Source of the DNA: Rhodoplanes sp963724735 | GTDB taxonomy: Bacteria; Pseudomonadota; Alphaproteobacteria; Rhizobiales; Xanthobacteraceae | NCBI GenBank assembly: GCA_963724735.1 | Contig: CAVRVX010000001.1 | Location: 84,788-148,787 of the forward strand | Direction of reading: 5' to 3' | DNA: 64,000 nt | Shown here: in pieces, positions 1-9,383 of the stretch | How the letters are laid out: each line of letters opens with the position of its first letter | How positions within the stretch are numbered: position 1 is the first letter of the stretch | Program-made: the position numbers and the translations under genes | Notes under the pieces: model-generated | Database searches by the model: none | Told to the model about the DNA's origin: nothing | What the model saw: only the letters and a program-made list of their open reading frames with translations

Positions 1-640
1 CGACTGGCGCGAGGCTGTCGGCCAGCACGAGCTTCTTGAAAAGGCCCACGACGAAGATGAAGCCGCCGACTTCGTATTCCGGTTTCGGGAAGCGGCTGGC
101 GCGAATCGCTTGGAACTGGTGGATCAGATCCTGATAGAGCACGATCGGCCCCGCGATCAGATGCGGGAAAAAGACGATGCAGCTCGCATAATCAAGCAGG
201 CGGCCCGCCGGGTATTTCCGCTGCCATACGCCATTGATGTAGACGATGTTCTGGAAGGTGAAGAACGAGATGCCGAGCGGCAAGATAACCTCGATCGGCG
301 TGAGCGATCGGCCCGCGAGCACGGCGAAGTTGGACAGGGCGAAATTCGAATATTTGAAATAACAGATCGCGGCGAGGTTGATGACGACGGCCGCGCCGTA
401 AATCAGCGCGCGCGTCCGCTCGCCCGACACCCGGTCCAGCGCCTGCGCAATCGCGTAGTTGAACAGCACGGAGCCGAGAAGAAGGGGCAGAAACCGGATG
501 TCCCAAGCGCTGTAGAAAATGCTGGACAGCACGACGATCGCGCCGATCGCCCATGTCCCGCCGAGGCGCTTGGCGACGAGAAAGACGATCAGGGCGAAGG
601 GAAGGAAGCCGAAGACGAAGTCGGGACTGGAAAAGATCAA
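1..640 (-). CDS. MBOAT-family O-acyltransferase (AlgI-like), N-terminal part
   Basis: About 213 residues are visible before the gene runs off the left edge. Reading the minus strand from a TTG at 640 gives an N-terminus of the MLIFSSPDFVFGFLPF type, typical of AlgI-like membrane-bound O-acyltransferases. Several hydrophobic segments follow, then the family signatures LPLGISFFTFQ and FFPHLIAGPI. Such proteins move acetyl groups across the inner membrane onto exported polysaccharide. The TTG overlaps the stop of the upstream gene (637-639), which points to translational coupling. The catalytic histidine region lies outside the window. The family is clear; the substrate is inferred from the adjacent polysaccharide genes. 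Confidence 0.85.
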   Translation of the reverse strand, partial: MIFSSPDFVFGFLPFALIVFLVAKRLGGTWAIGAIVVLSSIFYSAWDIRFLPLLLGSVLFNYAIAQALDRVSGERTRALIYGAAVVINLAAICYFKYSNFALSNFAVLAGRSLTPIEVILPLGISFFTFQNIVYINGVWQRKYPAGRLLDYASCIVFFPHLIAGPIVLYQDLIHQFQAIRASRFPKPEYEVGGFIFVVGLFKKLVLADSLAPV

Positions 641-1725
641 TGCTCGACCTCGCACAAATCCGGCAGATCGAGCTTCTCAAGCAGGGCGCGCAACCGGTCT
701 GGATAGCTCTGTTCGGTTTCCCGCGCCGTCCCGGCGACAATGTCGTTCTGCATCCTGTCGCTCACCACAGGAAGAAAGTGTGTCTCGTCGACGAAGGCGC
801 CGCATTTCGCCGACATGTCGGCCAGCCGGTCGCCGAAGTCGTGATACTCGAAGTTCGGCAGCGAGTGCATCCTGTGCAGGAACGCCTGTTTCACGGCCGG
901 CGCGTCGGGCCCAGCCTCACCCGAATATCGACGCCAGACGAGTGAGATATGCTCGGGGGGCTCGAAAGATACGAACCGGATAGTCGGGTTTTCCGCGACC
1001 AATCGATAAAGGGCATCTGCGCCGCAGTGGAACTGCCGGCGCGCCTCGTCGGACATGGGCTTTGCGTCGATGTCGATTGGGCGATGCGACGGAGCTTCGT
1101 TTCGCACCTTGGCAATCAGAGAATTCATCCTCGCCGGGGCGCTGGCGACATGTGCGGCATGCGCCTCCAGCCAGCGCGCCGCCTGGTCGGGATTGGTCGT
1201 GAAAAAATCGCCAATGCCGGCTCGCTTGACCTTGGATATGAAGACCATGTCGGCAGACATGAAGTAGAGCACGTCATTAAGCGGGTTCTTGTCGAACAGG
1301 TAAGTGGGAAACCGGCTGCTTCGAACACGGCAGGCGCCCTCGATATTCATCGGCTTGATTTCGAAGAAGATCGTCTTGAGGGTCGGCTGTTTGCGGATCG
1401 CCAGCTGCGCCACCGCGATTCGATCGGCAAGCAACGCCCCGAACGCACTCGCGTTGCGCACTTTTTTCAGGTGGAATCCCTCCTCGAAGATGCGCGGGTT
1501 GAGGTTGCCCGACAGCGAGCTGCCTACGATGAGGCCGTCGAAGGTGGTGTTACGAATCTGGCCGGCGATCGCATGAAACTGGTAATCCTGGCGAAGGAGA
1601 TACCGGCCGTCGTTGCGGAAATATGAGATCGGATCGAAACGATAGACATAGGAGAACGGCACGGCGGAGGCGGTCGTTGCCCCCAGGACCAGGAACAGCC
1701 AGAATAATAGCTTTGAGCGGTGCAT
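637..1725 (-). CDS. Exported SGNH/AlgX-like protein, partner of the MBOAT acyltransferase
   Basis: A 362-residue protein starting MHRSKLLFWLF, a signal peptide or N-terminal anchor. I chose the ATG at 1725 because GGAG sits five bases upstream; an earlier in-frame ATG at 1767 has no such site. A glycine-serine block (GLIVGSSLSGNL, about residues 65-76 of the mature frame) and a C-terminal DETH match the nucleophile and Asp-x-x-His blocks of SGNH-type hydrolases and acetyltransferase partners. The overlap with the MBOAT gene suggests the two act together in periplasmic acylation of a surface polymer. The enzymatic role is inferred from motifs and context, and no close named homologue is recognised. 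Confidence 0.6.
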   Translation of the reverse strand: MHRSKLLFWLFLVLGATTASAVPFSYVYRFDPISYFRNDGRYLLRQDYQFHAIAGQIRNTTFDGLIVGSSLSGNLNPRIFEEGFHLKKVRNASAFGALLADRIAVAQLAIRKQPTLKTIFFEIKPMNIEGACRVRSSRFPTYLFDKNPLNDVLYFMSADMVFISKVKRAGIGDFFTTNPDQAARWLEAHAAHVASAPARMNSLIAKVRNEAPSHRPIDIDAKPMSDEARRQFHCGADALYRLVAENPTIRFVSFEPPEHISLVWRRYSGEAGPDAPAVKQAFLHRMHSLPNFEYHDFGDRLADMSAKCGAFVDETHFLPVVSDRMQNDIVAGTARETEQSYPDRLRALLEKLDLPDLCEVEH

Positions 1726-2245
1726 CGGAACTCCGGAGCGAAGAGAGAACCTGATAGCCGACGTCAATTCAAGGAGGCATCATATCGGGAGGGGCTCGGA
1801 TTGGCTGCTCATCGAGATCACGCCGCTGGGCCCCTGTCCGGCTCCTCTTGCGACAGCTTGCGCGCCTTTGGATGAAGCGCATGTGCTGTCGCTCTCCGAG
1901 CAGTCAGCCGCGGCGGGAACGCTCGTCGGATATTCATCCTTGATGATATTGAGGCGTTTGTGTAGCCATTGGGGCATTCGAGAACCGTCGCCGGCCCTGC
2001 GCTGGGGGCGCGGGTTGGCGCCGAGGCTGTCCCGCCCTTCCGCTCGTCGATCAGACTGGGACCTCAATCCGAACCACGTCCCTTTCGCGGGCGAGAAGAG
2101 ACGCGGCCCGCATATGCAATTCCGCGATGCGTCGAAGGACGTTCGGTCATTCTGCAAGCGATGGTCCCTGTTTGCTCTCTCTTGGATGCAATCGCGCACG
2201 CTGTCCGCGGCGCACGACTGGCGAAATCGCAGGTGAGTTGATGCC
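1726..2245. other. Divergent intergenic region
   Basis: About 520 bases separate the minus-strand acyltransferase pair from the plus-strand transketolase operon. It should hold both promoters. Open frames cross it, but none has a convincing protein sequence or ribosome-binding site. No clear terminator or operator was seen. Confidence 0.5.
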
Positions 2246-4192
2246 GTGGGTGATCTGATCGGCGACGTGGTGGAAAGCGAGTTGTATTACGTGCCGCGCG
2301 CCGAGTTCGAGCGTGTGCGCCGGCTGAACGCAGCGCGGCCGGAGATCGTCGCGCTCTATGCCGACATGGCCCGATTGAATGCGCTGTACATGATCGCGCG
2401 GGCGGGCTCCGGGCACATCGGTTCTTCGTTTTCCTCGCTCGACCTTGTCAGCCATCTCTATCTCGACGAATTGGACGGCGCGGCGGGCGACGTATTCTTT
2501 TCCTCCAAAGGCCACGACGCGCCCGCGCTCTACGCCGTGCTTGTGGCCGAAGGTGTGCTCCCCGAAAGGCTGCTGCACGCGTTGCGCAGGCTCGGCGGAC
2601 TGCCCGGTCATCCGGACATCGGTACGCCGGGACTCGTGACCAACACCGGCTCGCTCGGCATGGGGATTTCCAAGGCGAAGGGAATGCTCGCCGCCGAACG
2701 CCTGCGCGGCCGTTCCCCTCGGGCTTTCGTCATGACCGGCGACGGCGAATTGCAGGAGGGCCAGATCTGGGAATCTCTGGTTTCTGCCGCGAATGCCCGG
2801 CTCGGGGCTCTCACGGTGATCGTCGATCACAACAAATTCCAGTCGGACTACTCGGTCGAACGCACCTCCAGCCTCGGTGATCTTGCCGCGAAATTCGCCG
2901 CCTTTGGCTGGCATGTGGTCCGCGCCGACGGCCACGACACCGCGGCCCTTGCGCATGTGTTCGGCGAATTGCGCGGTATCGTCGACAGGCCGAAGGTGCT
3001 GATCGCCGACACCGTGAAGGGCAAGGGCGTATCGTTCATGGAGGGCACGTCGATCGATTCCGACGTCGACATGTTTCGCTTCCACTCCGGGGCGCCGACG
3101 GCCGACCAGTACCAGCGCGCCGTCGAGGAGATCGAAACCCGCATCGCCAAGCGGCTCGGCGCTCTGGGAGCAGCCCCGATCAAGGTCGAACGGGTGGATC
3201 GACCGGCCGTTCAGCCCGCGCCCGCCAATGCGGCCCGTTTGTTCCCGGCCTATACCCAGGCGCTGCTCGCGCAGGCTTCGGCGCGGCCGGAGCTTGTCGT
3301 GCTCGACGCCGACCTCGTTCTCGACATGGGGTTGATTCCCGTCAAGGAGCGCTTCCCGGATCGCTTTATCGAATGCGGCATCGCCGAGCAGGACATGGTG
3401 AGCCAGGCGGGCGGTATGGCGTTGAACGGCGCGTTGCCCGTCGTGCATTCGTTTTCCTGCTTTTTGTCGACGCGTCCCAATGAGCAGATCTTCAACAATG
3501 CGACCGAACGCACGCGGGTCGTCTATGTCGGCGGCCTTGCGGGCGTGCTTCCGGCAGGGCCCGGGCATTCGCACCAGAGCCTCCGCGAAGTTTCCGCGGT
3601 CGGCGGGATTCCGAACCTCGTGATGGTCGAGCCGAGCTGTCCGGATGAAGTGGCGCCTCTGTTCGAGTGGTGCCTCGACTATGTCGGGCCGAGCTTTTTG
3701 CGCCTCGTCTCGGTTCCCTATCCGACGAGCGCGAGGCTGCCGCGTCCGTACCGCCCCGAACCAGGGAAGGGCGTGACCCTGCGTGACGGCACGGACGTTG
3801 CGATCGTGACCGCCGGCCTCGTGATGGTTTCAGAAAGCCTGGCGGCCGCGGAAATTCTTGCCGGCCGAGGCATATCCGTCCGCGTGGTGAACCTGCCCTG
3901 GCTGAACCGAGTGAACGAGGCTTGGATCAGAAGTCTCGCGCAGGACGTCGCGCTCCTTGTCACGGTGGAAAACCATTTCCTCCCGGGCGGGCAGGGCCAG
4001 CACGTGCTCGCGGCCCTCGCGACTGCGTTTCCGGCTCGAATGCCGGATTGCTTGCGCATCGGCATCGAGACCGTGCCGCCTTCGGGGCGCAACGACGAGG
4101 TGTTGGCTGCTCTGCGGCTCGATGCAGCGGGCCTCGCCGCGCGGATTGCCGAGCGCCTGAGCGGGGCAAGCCGGTCAGATTGTCCTCGATGA
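2246..4192 (+). CDS. Transketolase-like ThDP enzyme (single-chain)
   Basis: A 648-residue protein with all three transketolase domains. The N-terminal ThDP-pyrophosphate domain has GSGHIGSS, KGHDAPALYAVL and the metal-binding GDGELQEGQIWE followed by DHNKFQ. The pyrimidine-binding domain contains the catalytic glutamate in FIECGIAEQD and the HSFSCFL region. A C-terminal domain completes the fold. Length fits full transketolase. The start is GTG at 2246, since the ATG at 2241 opens only a five-codon frame. It opens an operon with a glycosyltransferase, a NeuB-type synthase, an SDR and an aldehyde dehydrogenase. A specialised two-carbon transfer in unusual-sugar synthesis is therefore more likely than the pentose phosphate pathway, but this is inference. 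Confidence 0.85.
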   Translation: MGDLIGDVVESELYYVPRAEFERVRRLNAARPEIVALYADMARLNALYMIARAGSGHIGSSFSSLDLVSHLYLDELDGAAGDVFFSSKGHDAPALYAVLVAEGVLPERLLHALRRLGGLPGHPDIGTPGLVTNTGSLGMGISKAKGMLAAERLRGRSPRAFVMTGDGELQEGQIWESLVSAANARLGALTVIVDHNKFQSDYSVERTSSLGDLAAKFAAFGWHVVRADGHDTAALAHVFGELRGIVDRPKVLIADTVKGKGVSFMEGTSIDSDVDMFRFHSGAPTADQYQRAVEEIETRIAKRLGALGAAPIKVERVDRPAVQPAPANAARLFPAYTQALLAQASARPELVVLDADLVLDMGLIPVKERFPDRFIECGIAEQDMVSQAGGMALNGALPVVHSFSCFLSTRPNEQIFNNATERTRVVYVGGLAGVLPAGPGHSHQSLREVSAVGGIPNLVMVEPSCPDEVAPLFEWCLDYVGPSFLRLVSVPYPTSARLPRPYRPEPGKGVTLRDGTDVAIVTAGLVMVSESLAAAEILAGRGISVRVVNLPWLNRVNEAWIRSLAQDVALLVTVENHFLPGGQGQHVLAALATAFPARMPDCLRIGIETVPPSGRNDEVLAALRLDAAGLAARIAERLSGASRSDCPR

Positions 4193-5871
4193 TTTCCGGG
4201 ATCCGAACGGCGCTTCGCGGCCGAGCTTTCTCCTGGGCTCGCTTGCTGCGCTTGAACTGGCTCGCGCGGCACGGAGCGAATCAGGACCTGTCGCCGCTGG
4301 TCGCCGCTGAGCAGGGAGTTTGGCGCAATACGCTGGACGCGGCGCGTTCGGGGCCGCGCGTCGTTCTTGCCACCAATTCCGGCGGTCATTTCGGGCTCGC
4401 GGCCATTGATCGCGTGCTTGCGCTCGCCTTGTCATTGCGCGGCGCCCACGCCATCACGGTGTTCTGTGATGGCGTCCTTCCCGCCTGTCTCCTGTGCGAG
4501 CTGAACATCCAGCCGAATGTCGCGCGCTTCGCCGCGCAGGGGCCGTCCCGCCTGCTGTGCGGTTTTTGTCATGCGCCGGCGGCCCGCGCGACCAGCATGT
4601 GCGATCTGCCGGTCTCTCTGCTCGGCGAATATGTCACGGCGACCGACCAGGAACGTGCGCAGGCGTTCGCCGCGGGCGTCCACATCGATTCGCTCCGAAC
4701 CGCATGCTGGAACGATATTCCGGTCGGCGAGCACGCCCATGCCGGCGCGCTACGGTATTTCGCGCGCGGCGCGTTGGCGGGCGAGCCGCAGGGCGAAGCG
4801 GTGGCCCGTCGTTTCCTCGCCGGCGCCATCGTCGCGGCGATCGGCTATGGACGTCTATTCGACCGGGTTTCGCCCGACGTCGTCGTCGCCCATCACGGAA
4901 TCTACGCGCCGCAGGGCGTCGTCGCCGCGCTTGCGCGGGCGCGTGGCATTCGCGTCGTGACCTGGAATCCGGCCTACCGTCGGCACTGCTTTATTTTCAG
5001 CCATAACGACACGTACCATCACACGCTGATGGAGGAGCCGACGGAGCGCTGGGACCACGCTCCGCTCGATGCCAGGCAGCGACAACGGATCATCGATTAT
5101 CTGTTGAGCCGCCGCGAGGGGCGGGAGGATTGGATCCGTTGGCATAAGGATCCCGATTACGGCGCGCGTGTCCGTCTGGTCGAACTCGGGCTCGATCCGG
5201 ACAAGCCACTGGTCGCGGCCTTCACCAATGTGTTCTGGGACGCTCAGCTGCATTATCCGCACAATGCATTCGTCGATCAGACAGAATGGCTGACGGAGAC
5301 CATTCGTTTTTTTGCAGCACGACCGGACCTGCAGCTCGTCATTCGGGTGCATCCCGCCGAGGTGTCGGGCAATCCGCCGTCCCGGCAGCGTGCGGCAGAC
5401 GAGATCGCCACGCTGCTTCCGCGACTGCCGCCCAATGTCGCGATCGTGCCGCCGGAAAGCGCATTGTCATCCTATCTGATCGCCGAGATGGCGAATGCCG
5501 TCCTGATCTATGCGACCAAGATGGGGGTCGAGCTTGCCGCTATGGGCATGCCGGTGGTCGTTGCGGGCGAAGCCTGGGTGCGCAACAAAGGCTTTACCGA
5601 GGATATTCGGTCGAAACAGCATTATCGCGACGTGCTCGCGGGGCTGCCTTTCGACCAGCGCCTCGACGACGCGCGGCGCGAACGCGCGCTCGCCTACGCC
5701 CATCATTTTTTCTTCCGTCGCATGATCCCGCTGCCTTTCGTCGAACCGGACGCCGGCACCCGTCGCTTCACGATTCGGGCAGCCTCGCTTGATCGGCTGG
5801 GTCCCGGGGCCGATCCCGGCCTCGACGCCATTTGCCGAGGCATCCTGGAAGGCGCGCCATTCGAGGCTTGA
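4189..5871 (+). CDS. Capsule-type polysaccharide glycosyltransferase/biosynthesis protein
   Basis: A 560-residue protein. The ATG at 4189 overlaps the upstream TGA (ATGA), so it is translationally coupled. The C-terminal half shows a GT-B nucleotide-sugar region: VRVHPAE-like IRVHPAEVSG, then IAEMANAVLIYATKMGVELAAMGMPVVV, the pattern found in capsule polysaccharide synthesis proteins (KpsC/KpsS-like). A middle segment, DVVVAHHGIYAPQG, is also typical of these proteins. No signal peptide or membrane segments, so cytoplasmic. Several cysteines cluster near residues 100-140 (LLCGFCH, MCDLP), a possible metal site. It probably transfers the sugar made by neighbouring enzymes; donor and acceptor are unknown. 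Confidence 0.7.
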   Translation: MISGIRTALRGRAFSWARLLRLNWLARHGANQDLSPLVAAEQGVWRNTLDAARSGPRVVLATNSGGHFGLAAIDRVLALALSLRGAHAITVFCDGVLPACLLCELNIQPNVARFAAQGPSRLLCGFCHAPAARATSMCDLPVSLLGEYVTATDQERAQAFAAGVHIDSLRTACWNDIPVGEHAHAGALRYFARGALAGEPQGEAVARRFLAGAIVAAIGYGRLFDRVSPDVVVAHHGIYAPQGVVAALARARGIRVVTWNPAYRRHCFIFSHNDTYHHTLMEEPTERWDHAPLDARQRQRIIDYLLSRREGREDWIRWHKDPDYGARVRLVELGLDPDKPLVAAFTNVFWDAQLHYPHNAFVDQTEWLTETIRFFAARPDLQLVIRVHPAEVSGNPPSRQRAADEIATLLPRLPPNVAIVPPESALSSYLIAEMANAVLIYATKMGVELAAMGMPVVVAGEAWVRNKGFTEDIRSKQHYRDVLAGLPFDQRLDDARRERALAYAHHFFFRRMIPLPFVEPDAGTRRFTIRAASLDRLGPGADPGLDAICRGILEGAPFEA

Positions 5872-5933
5872 TCTGCGAATCCGATGCTCCTAAGAGCATC
5901 TTGACCGCGAGGTGGGCAGGGTCGCCCGGCCGA

Positions 5934-7019
5934 ATGGAGGATGGTTTGGACCGCGTATTCAAGTTTGGTGACAAGGTGGTCACCGACTCGGGACCTTCGT
6001 TCGTCATCGCCGAAGTCGGGCACAATCATCAGGGCGACGTCGGGAAGTGCAAGGCGATCTTCAAGGCGGCCGCCGACGCCGGCGCCGACGCCGTGAAGAT
6101 CCAGAAGCGCGACAACCGCGCGCTGTTCACCCGGGAAATGTACGAGTTGAGCTACGACAGCGAAAACGCCTATGGGCCGACCTATGGCGCGCATCGCGAG
6201 TTTCTCGAGTTCGGGCGCGAGCAGTATCTCGAACTCAAGGCTTATTGCGACGAATTGGGCATCATCTTTTTCGCCACCGCGTTCGACGAATCGTCCGTGG
6301 ACTTCCTCGCCGAGATCGAGATGCCCGGTTTCAAGATCGGCTCGGGCGATCTCACCGACATCGGCCTTCTCAAGAAGGTCGCCTCGTTCGGCAAGCCGCT
6401 CATCGTCTCGACCGGAGGCGCGACGTTGGATGACGTCCGGCGGGCCTACGAAGTGGTCATGCCGATCAATCGTAACCTGTGCATCATGCAGTGCACGTCG
6501 GGTTACCCGGCGCCTTATGAAGAGCTCAATCTGCGCGTGATCGAGACCTTCCGGCGTGAATTTCCGGACATTGTCGTCGGGTTTTCATCGCATGACCCGG
6601 GAATTGCGATGCCTTTGATCGGGTATATGTTGGGTGCGCGCGTGTTCGAGAAACATTTCACGCTCAATCGGACCTGGAAGGGCAGCGATCAGGCGTTTTC
6701 GCTCGAGCCTGCCGGACTGAGGCGCGTGGTTCGGGATCTCGAACGAACGCGACTTGCGCTTGGCGATGGCGTCAAGCATCCCTATCCGTGCGAAGCCGGG
6801 CCGCTGAACAAGATGGTCAAGCGGATCGTTGCGGCGCGCGACCTCAAGGCAAACAGCACGATTCAGTACAGCGACCTGGCTTTTCGCGTTCCGGTCACCA
6901 GGAAGATTTCGGACCAGACGCTGAAGCCATTCGAGGCTCACCGGCTCGTCGGCCGCAAGCTCTTGCGCGACGTTCCCTCCGACGATGTCTTGCGCTATTC
7001 CGACATTGCTTCGGAGTGA
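5934..7019 (+). CDS. NeuB-type (sialic acid/nonulosonate synthase family) protein
   Basis: About 361 residues with the NeuB TIM barrel: FVIAEVGHNHQGD near the start, DAVKIQKR, FKIGSGDL, PLIVSTGGA, MQCTSGYPAP, VGFSSHDPG and ARVFEKHFTLNR. A C-terminal antifreeze-like SAF domain ends with LVGRKLLRDVPSDDVLRYSDI. NeuB enzymes condense phosphoenolpyruvate with an amino-sugar or other aldose to make 9-carbon (or related) keto acids. The ATG at 5934 lacks a good ribosome-binding site. A TTG at 5946 has GGAGG (5936-5940) five bases upstream and may be the true start. No NeuA (CMP transferase) or NeuC is seen in the window, so the exact acid is uncertain. Confidence 0.85.
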   Translation: MEDGLDRVFKFGDKVVTDSGPSFVIAEVGHNHQGDVGKCKAIFKAAADAGADAVKIQKRDNRALFTREMYELSYDSENAYGPTYGAHREFLEFGREQYLELKAYCDELGIIFFATAFDESSVDFLAEIEMPGFKIGSGDLTDIGLLKKVASFGKPLIVSTGGATLDDVRRAYEVVMPINRNLCIMQCTSGYPAPYEELNLRVIETFRREFPDIVVGFSSHDPGIAMPLIGYMLGARVFEKHFTLNRTWKGSDQAFSLEPAGLRRVVRDLERTRLALGDGVKHPYPCEAGPLNKMVKRIVAARDLKANSTIQYSDLAFRVPVTRKISDQTLKPFEAHRLVGRKLLRDVPSDDVLRYSDIASE

Positions 7020-7022
7020 TCG

Positions 7023-7838
7023 ATGGCTGTGTCGTTTGGTCTCGACCAGCGCGTCATCGTGGTCACGGGCGGACTCGGGCAATTGGGGCGGAGATTCGCG
7101 GCCGACCTTCTCGCGCAGGGCGCGCGCGTGGTCGTGCTGGACCGCGTGGCCGGTGCGGACCCGACGCTGGGCGGCTTGGCGCCGGGCGACCAGGCCGCCA
7201 ACCTCATGATGCTGGGCTGCGACGTGACATCGCGCGGCGAACTCGAAGCCGCGCTTGACGCGATTGTCGGGCGATGGGGGGCCCCGTTCGGGCTGATCAA
7301 CAATGCCGCGCTCGACAGTCCGCCCGATGCGCCCGTATCGGAGAACGGTCCGTTCGAGAACTACCCCGAATTGTCGTTCGACAAGGTGATGGACGTCAAC
7401 GTCAAAGGCGTCTTTCTCTGCAGCCAGGTGTTCGGGGCTGCGATGGCGAGCGCCGGTCGCGGCTCCATCGTCAATATCGGCTCGGTTTACGGCCTGGTCT
7501 CGCCGGACCAGTCGCTCTACGAATTCCGGCGCGAGAAGGGCGAAGCGTTCTTCAAGCCCGTGGCCTATTCGGTTTCGAAGTCCGCGCTCTATAATCTGAC
7601 GCGCTACCTCGCGGTCTATTGGGGCGGTCGCGGCGTGCGCATCAACATCGTCACTTTCGCGGGCGTGTTCAACCATCAGGATCCGCGCTTTCTCGAACGC
7701 TATCTGCCGAAAGTGCCGCTCGGGCGAATGGCCAATCCCGATGACTATAGCGGGCCGATCGTGTTTCTGATGTCGGACGCCTCGCGCTATATGACGGGCG
7801 CCAATATGGTCGTCGATGGCGGTTTTACCGCGATGTGA
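7023..7838 (+). CDS. Short-chain dehydrogenase/reductase
   Basis: A 271-residue classical SDR. The cofactor motif TGGLGQLG is at residues 15-22, NNAA stands in the NNAG position, the catalytic serine is in NIGSVYG, and YSVSK supplies the catalytic Tyr-x-x-x-Lys. A long insert (SPDQSLYEFRREKGEAFF) sits between the serine and the tyrosine, as in SDRs found in sialic-acid-like loci. It ends with the usual SRYMTGANMVVDGGF. It starts three bases after the NeuB-type gene and runs into the aldehyde dehydrogenase, so it is part of the same operon. It probably reduces or oxidises a hydroxyl of the operon's sugar; substrate unknown. Confidence 0.85.
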   Translation: MAVSFGLDQRVIVVTGGLGQLGRRFAADLLAQGARVVVLDRVAGADPTLGGLAPGDQAANLMMLGCDVTSRGELEAALDAIVGRWGAPFGLINNAALDSPPDAPVSENGPFENYPELSFDKVMDVNVKGVFLCSQVFGAAMASAGRGSIVNIGSVYGLVSPDQSLYEFRREKGEAFFKPVAYSVSKSALYNLTRYLAVYWGGRGVRINIVTFAGVFNHQDPRFLERYLPKVPLGRMANPDDYSGPIVFLMSDASRYMTGANMVVDGGFTAM

Positions 7839-9322
7839 CGGCTGCATTCCGGATCTCCATGTCTCTCTTTCCGAATTTCGTTCCCAACCAGATCGGCGGC
7901 GCCGGCGCCGCAGCCGAAGGCGGCGCGACAATCGACGTGCTCGATCCGCACGACGGGGCTGTCATCGCGCGCATTCCGCGGTCCGGAAAAAGCGAGATCG
8001 ACGCGGCCGTCGCCGCCGCGCGTGCAGCTCAGTCAAGGTGGGCCGCCACTCCTGGGGTGCAGCGTGGCGACATCCTGCACCGGATCGCCAACGCCATCGA
8101 AGGGCGGAAGGACGAGCTCGCCCGCATCGTCGCGCGCGAAGCCGGCAAGCGGTTGCCCGATTCCCTCGGCGAAGCGGGCGCCGCCGTGCAGTGTGCGCGC
8201 TTTTTCGCGGGCGAGGGCCAGCGTCTATTCGGCCGAACTACGACGAGCGGCATGGCGGGCCGGTGGGCGATGACGGTCAGGCGGCCGTGTGGCGTCGCGG
8301 GCCTCATCATCGCCGCCAACACGCCCGCGCCGAATTTTGCGTGGAAGGTGTTTCCGGCGCTCATCTGCGGCAATGGCGTCGTGCTGAAAACGGCCGAAGA
8401 CACGCCGATCTCCTCGTGGTTCCTTGGCATGCTGTGCGAACAGGCGGGATTGCCGAAGGGCGTTTTGAACGTCGTGCACGGATGGGGCGCGGAGGCGGGG
8501 CAGGCGCTGGTGGAGCACCCCGGCGTCGATGTCCTGAGCTTCACCGGGTCGACCCGCGTCGGCCGAATGATCGCGGAGACTGCCGGCCGGCAACTGAAAA
8601 AGCTTTCGCTTGAACTCGGCGGGAAAAACCCGCTGGTCGTCTGCGACGACGCCGATCTCGACAATGCCGTCCGCTGGGCGCTGCTCGCGGCCTTCTCCAA
8701 TGCCGGGCAACGCTGCGCGGCGGGCAGCCGCATCATCGTCTTCGAGGCGATCTATGAGCGGTTTGCCGAGAGGTTCGTGACCGCCGCCAAGCAATTGAAG
8801 CTTGGCGTGGGAGACGACTGTGATCTTGGTCCGGTGATCAACGCCCGGCAGCTCGGCAATATGCTCGGGGCGATCGAACGGGCCGTCGGCGAAGGCGCGT
8901 CAATCTTATGCGGCGGCAAGCGCGCTTTGCGCCCGGACCTTGCCCAGGGCTTCTACCTCGAGCCGACGATTCTTGCCGGCGTTTCGCCGCAAGCGGACGC
9001 CTCGCGGAGCGAGCTGTTCGGACCGATCACCATCATCTACCGCGTGGGGTCGTTCGCGCAGGCGCTCGCGCTCGCAAACGACTCGCCGTACGGACTGACG
9101 GCGTCTATTCACACGCGCGATATCGGACGGGCGCTGGCGTTCGTAGACGGAGTTCAGGCCGGCGTCGCGGTCGTGAACGGCGGCACGCACGGCTCCGAGC
9201 CGCATATGCCGTTCGGAGGCGTGAAGGCGTCGGGCAACGGCACGCGCGAGCCGGGAACCGAAGCGCTCGACGTCTATAGCGAGCTCAAGGACGTGTACAT
9301 AAATCCCATGCCGTTGGTTTGA
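7835..9322 (+). CDS. Aldehyde dehydrogenase family protein
   Basis: About 495 residues of a complete NAD(P)-dependent aldehyde dehydrogenase. It shows FTGSTRVGRMI (Rossmann serine), LELGGKNP with the general-base glutamate, GQRCAAGSR with the catalytic cysteine, ELFGPI, and a C-terminal MPFGGVKASGNGTREPG. The GTG at 7835 overlaps the SDR stop (GTGA). An ATG at 7859 is an alternative start and cannot be excluded. It would oxidise an aldehyde to an acid, here presumably a sugar or sugar-derived aldehyde made by the preceding enzymes. That link rests on operon position only. Confidence 0.88.
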   Translation: MTAAFRISMSLFPNFVPNQIGGAGAAAEGGATIDVLDPHDGAVIARIPRSGKSEIDAAVAAARAAQSRWAATPGVQRGDILHRIANAIEGRKDELARIVAREAGKRLPDSLGEAGAAVQCARFFAGEGQRLFGRTTTSGMAGRWAMTVRRPCGVAGLIIAANTPAPNFAWKVFPALICGNGVVLKTAEDTPISSWFLGMLCEQAGLPKGVLNVVHGWGAEAGQALVEHPGVDVLSFTGSTRVGRMIAETAGRQLKKLSLELGGKNPLVVCDDADLDNAVRWALLAAFSNAGQRCAAGSRIIVFEAIYERFAERFVTAAKQLKLGVGDDCDLGPVINARQLGNMLGAIERAVGEGASILCGGKRALRPDLAQGFYLEPTILAGVSPQADASRSELFGPITIIYRVGSFAQALALANDSPYGLTASIHTRDIGRALAFVDGVQAGVAVVNGGTHGSEPHMPFGGVKASGNGTREPGTEALDVYSELKDVYINPMPLV

Positions 9323-9383
9323 TCCGAGGATAGAAAACGATGGCTTTATCGTTCGGGCAACACGACGGACGAGGAACGACGCG

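Noticed and set aside
1868..2241. Open frames upstream of the transketolase gene
   Set aside because: They overlap one another in several frames, have no domain and no credible start.
2147..3574. A 475-codon minus-strand frame opposite the transketolase
   Set aside because: Arginine/histidine-rich antisense frame without motifs; the plus-strand transketolase is unambiguous.
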